This document shows, one piece after another, positions 15,401-22,626 of a stretch of DNA of 28,114 bases. A program made the translations under genes and the position numbers. Where the stretch lies: positions 1-28,114 of IMG/VR virus record IMGVR_UViG_3300042465_003522; one strand, given 5' to 3'. The notes under the pieces are model-generated. The model saw only the letters and a list, made by a program, of their open reading frames with translations, had not been told where the DNA came from and did not search any database. Each line of letters starts with the position of its first letter. Within the stretch, counting starts at the first letter, position 1. This DNA comes from a virus.

Positions 15401-16095
15401 CCAACACCACCACTTGCATAGGTCAAAGGACTTTCAAATGGATTAAACGTTGCTCGTAATTCTTCACCAATGTCTGTACCTAGTTTGCTTGAAAGCTCAT
15501 ATGCTTTACTTGCTATTTGTTTTTGATATGGATTAGCATTGAGCGCCCATGTCAACTCATCAACCGTTGCTAGGTCGCCTCGTACAAAGCTACTCTTAAA
15601 CGCTTCCATGATTTCTGTTGGCGTCTTAGGCAATGGTTTGTTTGGTTGACGCTCTGCTAGGTAGGTTGTAGCAACAGATAATATTGCAGGAGCCGTGGCA
15701 GCTGTCTCTGTAGACAACCGCTTAGTGCGTCCACCCATTGGTTGCTTTGGATACATACCAAACACAGCACCACCCGGCCCCTCAACACCGGGAGTTACAC
15801 TAGGTGTTGTACGCTTTGGAGTTATTTGTAATAGCGCCTTGTCAAACTCTGTGAAGTCTGTAAGGGCTTTAGCTGGCGCAACAGGCTTAGGTGTTGCAGC
15901 TTCTAACGAGGGTTGTGCTGGTGGCGCTATAGGCAATAATGTTTTAGGATTAATGGCACCGGGAGGAATTGCCGTTAGAGGTGGTGTAGGCTTTGCAGCC
16001 ACGACAGGTTGTACCGCTTTAGGAATCAAGTCATCGTAGAGTGAAGTTCCTACACTAGGTTTAGAAGCAGGAATAAGATCGCTATAGTCTGCCAT
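12439..16095 (-). CDS. Large internal virion/ejection-type protein, 1218 aa
   Basis: Last gene of the minus arm and the second largest protein in the window. The N-terminus carries two copies of a short motif (DYSDLIPA at 3-10, LYDDLIPK at 19-26), followed by a Pro/Ala-rich linker to about residue 90. The rest is mostly helical with charged segments. One long hydrophobic stretch lies around residues 510-560 (VSVAASVLAPSTTVLNAFGV and onward), and the C-terminus ends AKGGLVRQMQ. Size, composition and position after other internal-type genes resemble the DNA-ejection proteins of podoviruses (T7 gp15/gp16, P22 gp16/gp20) in a general way. I see no lytic transglycosylase or other enzyme motif. The product name is inferred from context. 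Confidence 0.6.
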   Translation of the reverse strand: MADYSDLIPASKPSVGTSLYDDLIPKAVQPVVAAKPTPPLTAIPPGAINPKTLLPIAPPAQPSLEAATPKPVAPAKALTDFTEFDKALLQITPKRTTPSVTPGVEGPGGAVFGMYPKQPMGGRTKRLSTETAATAPAILSVATTYLAERQPNKPLPKTPTEIMEAFKSSFVRGDLATVDELTWALNANPYQKQIASKAYELSSKLGTDIGEELRATFNPFESPLTYASGGVGWGVKQASLRGVTTATKLALKPSTIAAGVEAGVAAGTSAVTQKTRVELGLQKEFSYSQLALETGLAAVTTKALGRGVDTAALKTTEQRMLDLQKARMKPTADVDKANADWLEQFKTREQLVKGELGPLFGTAEEKAAARQTMDMLSPQTDVTKAVLNDNVINDIYTVTKQLFKDNPELRPDLNETRITQGMINALDTASPEMIKDAAAKAGIDPTDFLNTFKVSVSDAGAVMQKSKAMADFVKKLSGGDPELELTVDRLYKSSEGVQRWTDSVLKGVSKVTGVSVAASVLAPSTTVLNAFGVAFATAIQTAGDIGKAVLVDIPVTLYKGVKQKGVPITDALDILEETVTLTGRAVNDLGGNVVPLPANRIKQDIGQSLADSVSLVTKMVDGGFTADVTDVMLKNNPRLSNMLTHVGVDADMTGTVKILKSLNVLNTTLDSVTRGPMFVDSVSRRMKEMGLDYLDFVANKRPIPQSILEAAADDAMKLTMSYEFKPQRALGERGFEASAEDLAFKVLDITRRNEIAKPLKDLTVPFLRYTMNAMRYAYRLTPLSGSAGVMELQTAAKLRGEGKLIEASRASYDGKRKVMDSVVGMAAVTAAWHYKDDSLPFYQYRDQDGSVKDASNIAPLVQVWALAGAAKLMKDMSKTSWYSLTLTPQEREADAAVLKKQIDAMPANAEGRQSLVNDYEMMKLGRLRDFDGAKFTEIMVGMGRVSGIQKTMVDTLKEGIESGIDESKQRKAGGLIGDFAGRFDNVLNPFWEAASAFSGDMRIIDTKESSRADEVLGAFGAGVAAPVLSQLPGFRQQYPAKPSLFQPGEQKVPTVTRQMLGIKPEMPTGVIENELLRLGVQPFSVYKSSGDRDFDNMHIRLSRSLVKAAAEQEMASPLYKQGSMNQQKELLNKAIQSSLSDTKEAAQDIYMEKNPKKAINLLYDKIPKTTRESAEDEFMKKFNRKPETSTEKMLILEGEFTYAKGGLVRQMQAVMYKP

Positions 16096-16097
16096 GT

Positions 16098-17603
16098 TTA
16101 CAAATCCTGTCCAGTTGCTTCTTTAAATCGTTTCTTTACTTGATCAGCATTTGCTCCTTGCCGAATAGCATCATTAGCAATTGCTCGTTCTTCAACAATG
16201 GTACGTTTAACAGGGGCCACTGGCGATGCAGGCTTAGCAAGTGGAGTAGGAGCAACAGCCATTGGTGTAGCAGCACGATCCTTCATCGCCTGATCATATT
16301 GCTCATCAGTTCTACCGGGCACAGCTTGTACCCATTCATCCTTGGGTGTCATAGAACCAGCAACGGGTTTCCTAGCGCCCAGACCTTTAGGGTTAGCAGG
16401 GGCTGCACCGGCTCCACCTAAGTTATAATTGTTCATCAACTCTTGCACACTGTCGTACATTGGAACACCGTCAACAATGTATTCATTGGCAACCAGAGAT
16501 TCTTTCATATATCCCTGTTCTGCTTTAAACATCTTCTGTTGTTCTTCCAGTGGCATATCTTGTTTCTTAGTAGTAGAGATGTGCACTGTTCCGTCATCAA
16601 GTTTAATTGTTTTAAACTCAACAAACTTACGCCAAGATGCACCGACATCATTTTGCATCCTATTGTTAGCATAATCTAAAGCGCTTGTTTTTATTTTACT
16701 GTATGCTTTTTGTTTGTCTTCATCTGTCTTACTAGAGATGGCAGCGGCGTGTCCTTTAATTGCTGTTTGTGTTGATAACAATTGAGCAGCAAGTTCTTGT
16801 TTTTTAGCTGGGTCTTTTTCATCAAGCACTGCAACATTCAAACGATTTGCTCGTTTCTCTAATGTATCGGCAACAGCTGGTGCATATTTATTAACAACAG
16901 ATAGACGAGTTGCAGCGTCTTTATACTCTTGACTTTCTGGGCCAAACTTAATACCAGCTTGTACAACAGCCACCTGTGCTAGATCTTGCATAGCCTCAGT
17001 AGACTTTGGAGATCTAAGTACAGACAGATCAAACTCAGCAGTGCCAACAGGTTTAACTTGTTCTTGCATAGCTCCTTGCATTTGCTCCAAAGGAACACCA
17101 ACGACATTGGCATACTTCTGAGCAGCTGTCTTACCAGCGCGGTCACCAAAGCCTTCAAAGAAACCAGTCTTCTTAAGATCGTCAGCTTTAGTAGCAACCA
17201 TAGAAGGAATCTTATATGCTTGTGCGATACGATCTTTAGCCGTACCGGGAATGTTATCCTCAGTCATTTTAATAATCTGAGAAGCGCTTAGTGTGGAGAG
17301 GTCTACATCCTTATCTGTAACAGCCTTAACAAGCTGAGCACGTACAGCAGGATTGATACCAATTTGATACATCTGTTGCTCACTGAACGCAGCATTGCCA
17401 ACATAGTTAGCTTTGATAATGTCTAGGTCAGCGCTGGCAGAGTCTACCAATTCACGATTATCTTTAACAAGCTTTGCATACCGCTCGTGCATAGTCTTTG
17501 TAGAAGCTAGTGCATATGTCTTTGCTTCTTCTTCAGCTTTGTCCATCTCTTCAGACAAACCTTTAGCGGCACCGCCAGCAAATGCTAATAGATTGAAACC
17601 CAT
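16098..17603 (-). CDS. Probable internal virion protein, 501 aa
   Basis: The N-terminus has a hydrophobic, glycine-rich start (GFNLLAFAGGAAKGL) followed by a long charged helix (EEMDKAEEEAKTYALASTKTM and onward). The body is helical with many Ala, Lys and Gln. A Pro/Ala-rich linker (about 445-465) precedes a last helical element with ANDAIRQGANADQVKKRF. This C-terminal pattern occurs at the ends of phage virion proteins that I associate with ejection complexes. No enzymatic motif is seen. It is separated by two bases from the 1218-aa gene and by three from the 165-aa gene, so the set is probably made together. Confidence 0.55.
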   Translation of the reverse strand: MGFNLLAFAGGAAKGLSEEMDKAEEEAKTYALASTKTMHERYAKLVKDNRELVDSASADLDIIKANYVGNAAFSEQQMYQIGINPAVRAQLVKAVTDKDVDLSTLSASQIIKMTEDNIPGTAKDRIAQAYKIPSMVATKADDLKKTGFFEGFGDRAGKTAAQKYANVVGVPLEQMQGAMQEQVKPVGTAEFDLSVLRSPKSTEAMQDLAQVAVVQAGIKFGPESQEYKDAATRLSVVNKYAPAVADTLEKRANRLNVAVLDEKDPAKKQELAAQLLSTQTAIKGHAAAISSKTDEDKQKAYSKIKTSALDYANNRMQNDVGASWRKFVEFKTIKLDDGTVHISTTKKQDMPLEEQQKMFKAEQGYMKESLVANEYIVDGVPMYDSVQELMNNYNLGGAGAAPANPKGLGARKPVAGSMTPKDEWVQAVPGRTDEQYDQAMKDRAATPMAVAPTPLAKPASPVAPVKRTIVEERAIANDAIRQGANADQVKKRFKEATGQDL

Positions 17604-17606
17604 ATA

Positions 17607-18104
17607 TTAAATAACCTCTTTGTTCTTACGACCCATCAAACCAGACATAGGCTTTTCAGTTTCTTCTGTAGGTTCAACAACCTTCTTATTAAAAATGTTA
17701 GACACTGCTTCACGAATAATACGTGGAGAAACAGTTTCTTCTTTATCATAATCTGAAGCAAACATCTTAGTGTCAATGTTATTGAACACAGCAACAGACT
17801 TAAGCATTTCCATAATCACAGGCATAGCCAAGATGCCGGTATCAACTGTGTGCACACCTTTGCTAACACCACTAAGCATCATTGCTTCTGCAATGACAGA
17901 TAATGGAATACCAGTTTCAAGACTATCTAGCAAATCGTTGCCTGTTTCCTCAGACATAATACCTTCCATATAAAGCTTTACAACATCTGTAAGCTTTACA
18001 AACTTAGGAGGTTGTTGCCATGATCGGCTCTTATCAGGGGCTGTCCAAGATATGCCGGGTGGGATAGAACGATTAACATCAGCCGGTGTTAGTTTAGTTG
18101 CCAT
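17607..18104 (-). CDS. Hypothetical virion-module protein, 165 aa
   Basis: A soluble protein with a polar N-terminus containing PPGISWTAPDKSRSWQQPP. A helical middle follows, with MEGIMSEETGNDLLDSLETG and VIAEAMMLSGVSKG, and then a charged C-terminus rich in Glu and Lys. It has no membrane segment or catalytic pattern. It is placed among the probable internal virion genes with three-base spacing on both sides, so a structural or assembly role is likely, but I do not recognise the family. Confidence 0.6.
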   Translation of the reverse strand: MATKLTPADVNRSIPPGISWTAPDKSRSWQQPPKFVKLTDVVKLYMEGIMSEETGNDLLDSLETGIPLSVIAEAMMLSGVSKGVHTVDTGILAMPVIMEMLKSVAVFNNIDTKMFASDYDKEETVSPRIIREAVSNIFNKKVVEPTEETEKPMSGLMGRKNKEVI

Positions 18105-18107
18105 AGT

Positions 18108-18320
18108 TTATTTAGATGCTTTCATCATTTGATCACGAGCTTCTCGAATGCCTTCAATATAATCAGCAATGATTTCAACAGCTTCTTTCTTCATTGCAGG
18201 CATACCCTTCTCAGCAGGGGCAGCAAAGCCACCAGCGGGTTTAGCTTTCTTTGTAGCTTTACCAGCACGTTGTTCAAGAATTGTTTCAATCTTTTTAAAG
18301 TAACTTTTAATGTGTTGCAT
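18108..18320 (-). CDS. Small basic hypothetical protein, 70 aa
   Basis: I chose the ATG at 18320; an upstream TTG at 18344 would overlap the previous gene and is less likely. The protein has an N-terminal amphipathic helix (HIKSYFKKIETILEQRAG), a Lys/Ala/Gly-rich hinge (KATKKAKPAGGFAAPAEKG) and a C-terminal helix (AVEIIADYIEGIREARDQMM). The length and two-helix form could fit a small scaffold, head or assembly partner. No family is recognised. It lies eleven bases after the stop of the 820-aa gene. Confidence 0.55.
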   Translation of the reverse strand: MQHIKSYFKKIETILEQRAGKATKKAKPAGGFAAPAEKGMPAMKKEAVEIIADYIEGIREARDQMMKASK

Positions 18321-18331
18321 ATTATATGTTA

Positions 18332-20794
18332 TTAAAGAAGCCAAGCCAATGCTGCTTTAGCAATGAAAGATCCAACAGCAGAAGAGGACGCTGCATCTGC
18401 TGCTTTACCTGCTGAGGTTACTGAAGCATTTGCGGAGATGGTTGATTTAGCAATTTCAACAACTCGATCTTGTTCTTGCTCACCACTCTTCCAAGACATT
18501 TCAAGCAAGTCTTTATAGATTAGATTTTGCTGAGCATACACACTAGCTGACATGTCTGTAGCATTCTTTGCATTCACAGCATTAGCAGCATTGGTAGCAG
18601 CAGTATTTGCTGTAGAAACATCAGCAAGTGTTTTAGCATTTGCAATGTTAATCTGAGCAGTCATAGTAGCATTGAAGTTCTCACGCTGGTTAGTTTGCTC
18701 AGCGTTAAACTTAACAAGTTCATTAGCAGCGTTAGCATTAACAACAGCAATCTTATTCTTTTCAGCAGTGTTAAACTGATTAGCTGTTAGAGCAAGAGAT
18801 GCGTTAATCTTATCTGCATCAAGCTTGTTGGTAGCGTTAGTGGCAGCAGCAGCATTTGCGGCAGCGGTGTCACTAGTGATGGACTGAGAAATCTGTTGTG
18901 ACTTAAGCACAGCCATCTGTTGTTTATTATCCAAGTTCTTTAAGTCAGTTTCTAGGAAGGCTCTAGCATTCTGCACATTAGCTTGTTGCAGGTTGTTCAG
19001 ATTAGCCAGATCCATAGAAGCAGCAACAGCAGCGTTAGCAATTGTTGCAGACTGTGCAGCATTCAACTCAGCCAAGCCAACCGATTTCATCATTTCGGAA
19101 TTATGAAGAGTGGCTGTCTCTGCTGCTTTAAATGTCATGTTAGCATTTTCTGACACACGACTAGCATTGAGCACAGCAGCTTGTTGTCGATTGTCTAATA
19201 TCTTACCCTGAAGAGCAGCTTCCAATTGTGCATTAGCCAAAGCTGTTTGTTGCCTATTAGAAGTGTTAGAAATATCAACTTGCACCTGCATAGAACTATT
19301 ATGCAAAGCAGCTTGTTGTACATTGTTTAAATTGATATTGGCTTGTTCAGCAAAACGAGCAGCATTAACAACAGCAGCTTGTTGCATGTTGGTTAAGTTC
19401 TGTCCCTGTAGGGCTGCTTTAATCTGCGTATTAGCAAGCATAGTTTGCTGCATGTTGCTAAGGTTCTGACTCTGCAAAGCAAACGAGTTGGTTGCATTGG
19501 TTACCCGTGCCTGTTGCTCATTAGACAAGTTCTGCAAAGACAAACCTTGTTGAGCAGCGGCATTGGTCAATGCTGTCTGTTGACGATTGTTCAGATTCGC
19601 CATACCCATCTGAGCAAACACCTGAGCATCCTGTGCGGCAATGGGCAAGGCAGACTCCATAGCAGCCTGAAACACAGCTGTAGCAGCCATAGAGCTACTA
19701 CCTAGGCCACGCGATGACATAGCGGCATTAGCTGCCCTAATTGCACCAGCAGCCCATGCTGGCGTCTTACCATCATCAAAGCTCTTCATCAAGTCAGTGA
19801 GTTGTCCCTGCACTGTAGACTGAGCATTAACATCACCTTGTGCTGCCAGTGCCAAAGTGCCAGCGTCAACAGTGAACTTCTCAAGACGAGCAGCAACAAC
19901 TGTAGCATCTGGTGCCAACCCTTCAGAGACAATGGCTGTAGCTTGAGCCATGTCTGATTCTTTAATTGTCTGTGCCTGTACCAACTGCTCAGGAGTGACA
20001 ACACCCTGCGCTGCAACAACTGCTGTAGGTGCCGCTGTCTTTTCAGCAAGAGATTTAATTGCAGCGGCTTCTGTGACAGGGGTAACTAGTTCTTCAGCAG
20101 CTGTGGTGCGAACACCAGCAACAACGGGAGCTTTATATTCAGCACCAACTGTTTCTGCTGCTGCCTTAGCCTCTGGAGACAACTCACCTTGTGCTGCTTC
20201 AACTTTAGAGCCTGCACCAACTGTTCCGGTTGCAGCAACTTGCTTAGCTTGTGCTGCTTCTATAGCGGCCCGTGAAGCTTCTGCCGTAATGGCACCAGCT
20301 GTAATTGCCTCTGGCGCAGCAACAGGTGTTGGAGCAGCCACTTGTGTAGCAGTGCCTGTAGCAACTGTAGTGTCTGGGGTGAAGCCAGCTGTTAGACCTG
20401 CTGCTGTCATGTCTGTTTGAGCAGCTGTGTAGGTTGTAGCTGTAGGTGCAACAGGTACTAGTGGTGGCTCTGGTGCTGGAGCAGGTGCTGGAGTAGGTGC
20501 TGGAGTAGGTGCTGGAGTAGGTGCCGCCACAGGAGTTGGCGCAGGTGCTTGAGCAGGTACTGCTACTCGAGCTTGTAAATCAGTATTCCACGCTCCCCAA
20601 TCAGGCATATCACCACCCTCTCGCATCTTAACAACACCACCCTTAGCCATATACTTAGTAGCAATGCCAGCAAAGCGTTGAGAGTCAGCAGGGGATGATG
20701 CAAGATATTCATCAAACATTTGCATTGGGCCATCATAGCCCATCTTACGTGCAACAATTTCACGCTGCTTTGCGGTGAAAGTTTCTTTAGCCAT
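18332..20794 (-). CDS. Repeat-containing probable internal virion protein, 820 aa
   Basis: The N-terminal 60 residues include EIVARKMGYDGPMQMFDEY and AKGGVVKMREGG. A low-complexity Pro/Ala/Thr-rich linker spans about 78-120, and an Ala/Thr/Val-rich helical region continues to 399. Residues 400-751 consist of sixteen contiguous 22-residue repeats with the core N-L-x-N-x-Q-Q-x-A-x-x-N-A. The last 69 residues are helical and end in the hydrophobic FIAKAALAWLL. There is no enzyme motif. The position between lysis genes and other large virion proteins suggests an internal or ejection protein. The extended repeat helix could form a tube, a coiled coil or a membrane-active surface. Tail-fibre or tape-measure roles are alternatives. 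Confidence 0.6.
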   Translation of the reverse strand: MAKETFTAKQREIVARKMGYDGPMQMFDEYLASSPADSQRFAGIATKYMAKGGVVKMREGGDMPDWGAWNTDLQARVAVPAQAPAPTPVAAPTPAPTPAPTPAPAPAPEPPLVPVAPTATTYTAAQTDMTAAGLTAGFTPDTTVATGTATQVAAPTPVAAPEAITAGAITAEASRAAIEAAQAKQVAATGTVGAGSKVEAAQGELSPEAKAAAETVGAEYKAPVVAGVRTTAAEELVTPVTEAAAIKSLAEKTAAPTAVVAAQGVVTPEQLVQAQTIKESDMAQATAIVSEGLAPDATVVAARLEKFTVDAGTLALAAQGDVNAQSTVQGQLTDLMKSFDDGKTPAWAAGAIRAANAAMSSRGLGSSSMAATAVFQAAMESALPIAAQDAQVFAQMGMANLNNRQQTALTNAAAQQGLSLQNLSNEQQARVTNATNSFALQSQNLSNMQQTMLANTQIKAALQGQNLTNMQQAAVVNAARFAEQANINLNNVQQAALHNSSMQVQVDISNTSNRQQTALANAQLEAALQGKILDNRQQAAVLNASRVSENANMTFKAAETATLHNSEMMKSVGLAELNAAQSATIANAAVAASMDLANLNNLQQANVQNARAFLETDLKNLDNKQQMAVLKSQQISQSITSDTAAANAAAATNATNKLDADKINASLALTANQFNTAEKNKIAVVNANAANELVKFNAEQTNQRENFNATMTAQINIANAKTLADVSTANTAATNAANAVNAKNATDMSASVYAQQNLIYKDLLEMSWKSGEQEQDRVVEIAKSTISANASVTSAGKAADAASSSAVGSFIAKAALAWLL
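18542..19597 (-). repeat. Sixteen in-frame 66-bp (22-residue) tandem repeats
   Basis: Translated from 19597 downwards, the protein divides into sixteen consecutive 22-residue units without any insertion or deletion. The first eleven have the clearest consensus, N-L-x-N-x-Q-Q-x-A-x-x-N-A at positions 1-13. The later five have lost Q-Q but keep the Asn at position 12. At DNA level the copies are diverged, and the motif complementary to CAACAAGC-type sequence recurs every 66 bases. The constant phase shows strong selection on repeat length. Confidence 0.9.
20472..20519 (-). repeat. 12-bp tandem repeat encoding Pro/Ala/Thr linker
   Basis: Four consecutive copies of GGTGCTGGAGTA on the plus strand (the first has CA in place of TA) encode the APTP/PAPT linker near residue 100 of the 820-aa protein. 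Near-identical copies suggest recent slippage and possible length variation between related phages. Confidence 0.85.
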
Positions 20795-20795
20795 A

Positions 20796-21092
20796 TTAAG
20801 TTAATGCCTTATTCAAATAATCTAAAAACTGTGGATTGCTTTTAAGCACCGCAATTAAACCAGCAGTAATGCAATACACTTGTCTTTCAGACATACTAAG
20901 TTGCATACCAATATCAATGGCATGAACAACTTCATGCAGCACTGTATCTACTTCGATAGCAAGTTGCTGTCCCGGCTTTATAATTATAGCTAAGGTGTCA
21001 GGGTTGCACTGTCCCAATAATGTTTCTAAAGACTCGTCATAACATATTGTATATTGTCTACCTATTACATTTACGTTACTTGGCATTGTCAT
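20796..21092 (-). CDS. Mini metallopeptidase-like protein with HExxH motif
   Basis: The 98-aa protein contains LHEVVHAIDIG (52-62), which gives the zincin HExxH (H53, E54, H57). A candidate third ligand E69 sits in SMSERQVYCI, fitting small ImmA/IrrE- or SprT-like phage zinc peptidases. A beta strand TLAIIIKPGQQ precedes the active helix, as expected for the edge strand. I chose ATG 21092 because AAGGA lies nine bases upstream; the frame extends to a TTG at 21101 without a ribosome site. It lies between the endolysin and the 820-aa virion protein. Substrate unknown: candidates are a phage virion protein or a host regulator. Confidence 0.65.
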   Translation of the reverse strand: MTMPSNVNVIGRQYTICYDESLETLLGQCNPDTLAIIIKPGQQLAIEVDTVLHEVVHAIDIGMQLSMSERQVYCITAGLIAVLKSNPQFLDYLNKALT

Positions 21093-21104
21093 ATTATACA
21101 ATCC

Positions 21105-21572
21105 TTATACCACAAGACCGGGAAGGTAGACAGTTTTATTATCTCTCTTCACCGCTGTCAAGGTTTGCTTCTTCAGATTGTTCTTGTCATAGCTAACATG
21201 AACCCAGCCGCTATCAGGAATACCTTTAGTATAAAACTCAAGAATGATTTGTGTGAAAGCGTAGTTATCTGCAATGTACTTGGCAAGTGTTGCATTATCA
21301 ACACCAACAATTTCAATGTCAGCTGCCATACCTTTGCAATGATCGCTAGTGGCTGAACCACCAACACTAGCATTAACAGCAGGGCTACGATAGCCACTAT
21401 TAACTGTCATGCTAGTACCGTAGTTGTTGCGCACAGGCTGTAAAATTGCTGTGGTTAGTAACGATAGGTTATCAATGATTGAGTGTGTTGGTGTGTTGTC
21501 TAAACCTTTACGAAGAGCATCAGCACTCTTGGTAAGTTCAGACAAGGTGAAGTTGGCGCTTATCTGTGTCAT
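21105..21572 (-). CDS. Endolysin, peptidase M15A family
   Basis: The 155-aa protein is a compact zinc peptidase expected to cut peptidoglycan cross-links at lysis. It shows the M15A landmarks VNSGYRSPAVNASVGG (57-72), SDHCKGMAADIE (76-87) with ligands H78 and D85, and GWVHVSY (122-128) with ligand H125. The N-terminal segment FTLSELTKSADALRKGLDN is the usual start of the family. It has no signal peptide, so it depends on the holin. Its ATG overlaps the holin stop by four bases (ATGA), a normal holin-endolysin arrangement. Confidence 0.9.
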   Translation of the reverse strand: MTQISANFTLSELTKSADALRKGLDNTPTHSIIDNLSLLTTAILQPVRNNYGTSMTVNSGYRSPAVNASVGGSATSDHCKGMAADIEIVGVDNATLAKYIADNYAFTQIILEFYTKGIPDSGWVHVSYDKNNLKKQTLTAVKRDNKTVYLPGLVV

Positions 21573-21976
21573 TTGCTTTTCATCGCAATGATGTTCTCAA
21601 GTGTTTTGCCACCAAAGTAGGCACTCATAATTAACATGCCCCATTGACCAAGAAGTGTTACATATGATTCATTAGCATCATAACCAAATGCACTCATGAA
21701 AGCAAATAGGAAATAGCCTACAAAGATTGCAACAAGAGATAATGGTCGAATGTTCTTAGCAAGCCAGCTATCTGTAGAGGCATCAGCTTTCCAGCGATCT
21801 GTTACGTTAGTCTGCTCTGTCTTATAAATGTCTGTCTCATTAGCCATCTTAGCCAACTCACCATCCTGTGCCATCTTAGCAAGTTCAAGTTGAGCAGCAG
21901 CTTTGGCGGCGGGATCGGGTATGAGCTTGTCAATGAGCTTACCACCAATACCTAACAATGCATCTAGTCCTAACAT
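21569..21976 (-). CDS. Holin, 3-TM family (GTA-type)
   Basis: The 135-aa protein resembles phage and gene-transfer-agent holins with an amphipathic N-terminus and C-terminal membrane segments. GIGGKLIDKLIPDPAAKAAAQ (10-30) and WKADASTDSWLAKNIRPLSL (63-82) are typical of the family. Hydrophobic stretches are LVAIFVGYFLFAFMSAFG (82-99) and LLGQWGMLIMSAYFGG (108-123); the third TM is less clear. It would form the lesions that release the endolysin. ATG 21976 has AAAGGA about five bases before it. The stop overlaps the endolysin start. Confidence 0.85.
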   Translation of the reverse strand: MLGLDALLGIGGKLIDKLIPDPAAKAAAQLELAKMAQDGELAKMANETDIYKTEQTNVTDRWKADASTDSWLAKNIRPLSLVAIFVGYFLFAFMSAFGYDANESYVTLLGQWGMLIMSAYFGGKTLENIIAMKSK

Positions 21977-21985
21977 ATGTTTCCT

Positions 21986-22447
21986 TTACTTAGTAGCTTC
22001 TATCGTTATACCAATGGTGAGGTATATCAATAGAGATAATAGTAATGCTCCTAATGAAAGCATTACAGCGTTACGTATTTCTTGTAGCTTCTTAGCCTTC
22101 GCTTTCTTCAGAGCAGCATCTTCTCTTTTCCTATCAGCAACAATTTGATTTCGCTGTTCAAGAATCTGTAACCATAAATGGCTCTGACCTCTACTTATAA
22201 ACTCCCACTTCAGCTTCTCTTCAGCCTGCTGTAGTTGATGTGCTTGCCATACAATGTCTGTTGCTTCTGATGTAGCACTCTTCCTTTTCTTAGGAGAGTT
22301 TGCTTCTTTAAACACAGCATCTTTAGCGTCAAAGAATCTAGACACATCACCCATGATGCCATTTAAATCCTTGCCCATCTTGATAGCAGCTTGCACACCC
22401 TTTATAGCTGCTTGTGCCGCTGCAAAGGCTGTGAAGGGATCTATCAT
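21986..22447 (-). CDS. Membrane-anchored hypothetical phage protein, 153 aa
   Basis: The N-terminal region is helical and alanine-rich (FTAFAAAQAAIKGVQAAIKMGKD). A charged region with HQLQQAEEKLKWEFISRG and a long Lys/Ala/Glu helix follows, and a single C-terminal membrane span (VMLSLGALLLSLLIYLTIGITI, about 128-149) comes near the end. This resembles a family of phage proteins found beside lysis and tail genes, but I have no function for it. The tail anchor with a cytoplasmic helical body could suggest a role in lysis timing or membrane contact during assembly. It overlaps the preceding gene by four bases. Confidence 0.65.
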   Translation of the reverse strand: MIDPFTAFAAAQAAIKGVQAAIKMGKDLNGIMGDVSRFFDAKDAVFKEANSPKKRKSATSEATDIVWQAHQLQQAEEKLKWEFISRGQSHLWLQILEQRNQIVADRKREDAALKKAKAKKLQEIRNAVMLSLGALLLSLLIYLTIGITIEATK

Positions 22448-22626
22448 GATGCTTTCTTATCCTTTACTTGTAGCGTATAGCGACACACCTTCTTATCAAT
22501 GATGAACTCGTTAGCTCCATAGACAACTCTTCCATCCTTTAGTGGTGCTCTAGTTTCACAGACCAACACAAGCGTAGGCGTTGTATTGGGCCAAGGATTA
22601 CCAGCACTGACAATGAATGAAAACAT
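22444..22626 (-). CDS. Small hypothetical protein, 60 aa
   Basis: A short beta-rich protein. It starts MFSFIVSAGNPWPNTTPTL, has a cysteine-containing strand LVLVCETRAPLKDGR and ends with a basic tail KKVCRYTLQVKDKKAS. It starts directly after the stop of the upstream gene (TAGATG) and overlaps the next gene by four bases. There is no lipobox or long membrane segment. Not recognised. Confidence 0.55.
   Translation of the reverse strand: MFSFIVSAGNPWPNTTPTLVLVCETRAPLKDGRVVYGANEFIIDKKVCRYTLQVKDKKAS

Noticed and set aside
14879-15421. 180-aa plus-strand frame opposite the 1218-aa gene
   Set aside because: Ser/Ala-rich antisense shadow inside one continuous minus-strand gene; no independent signals.
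18542-19597. CRISPR array
   Set aside because: The 66-bp repeats are contiguous, diverged, in frame and encode 22-residue protein units; there are no spacers.
19950-20420. 156-aa plus-strand frame opposite the 820-aa gene
   Set aside because: It lies entirely antisense to an Ala/Thr-rich coding region, which makes long open antisense frames by composition. It has no ribosome site and is surrounded by minus-strand genes.
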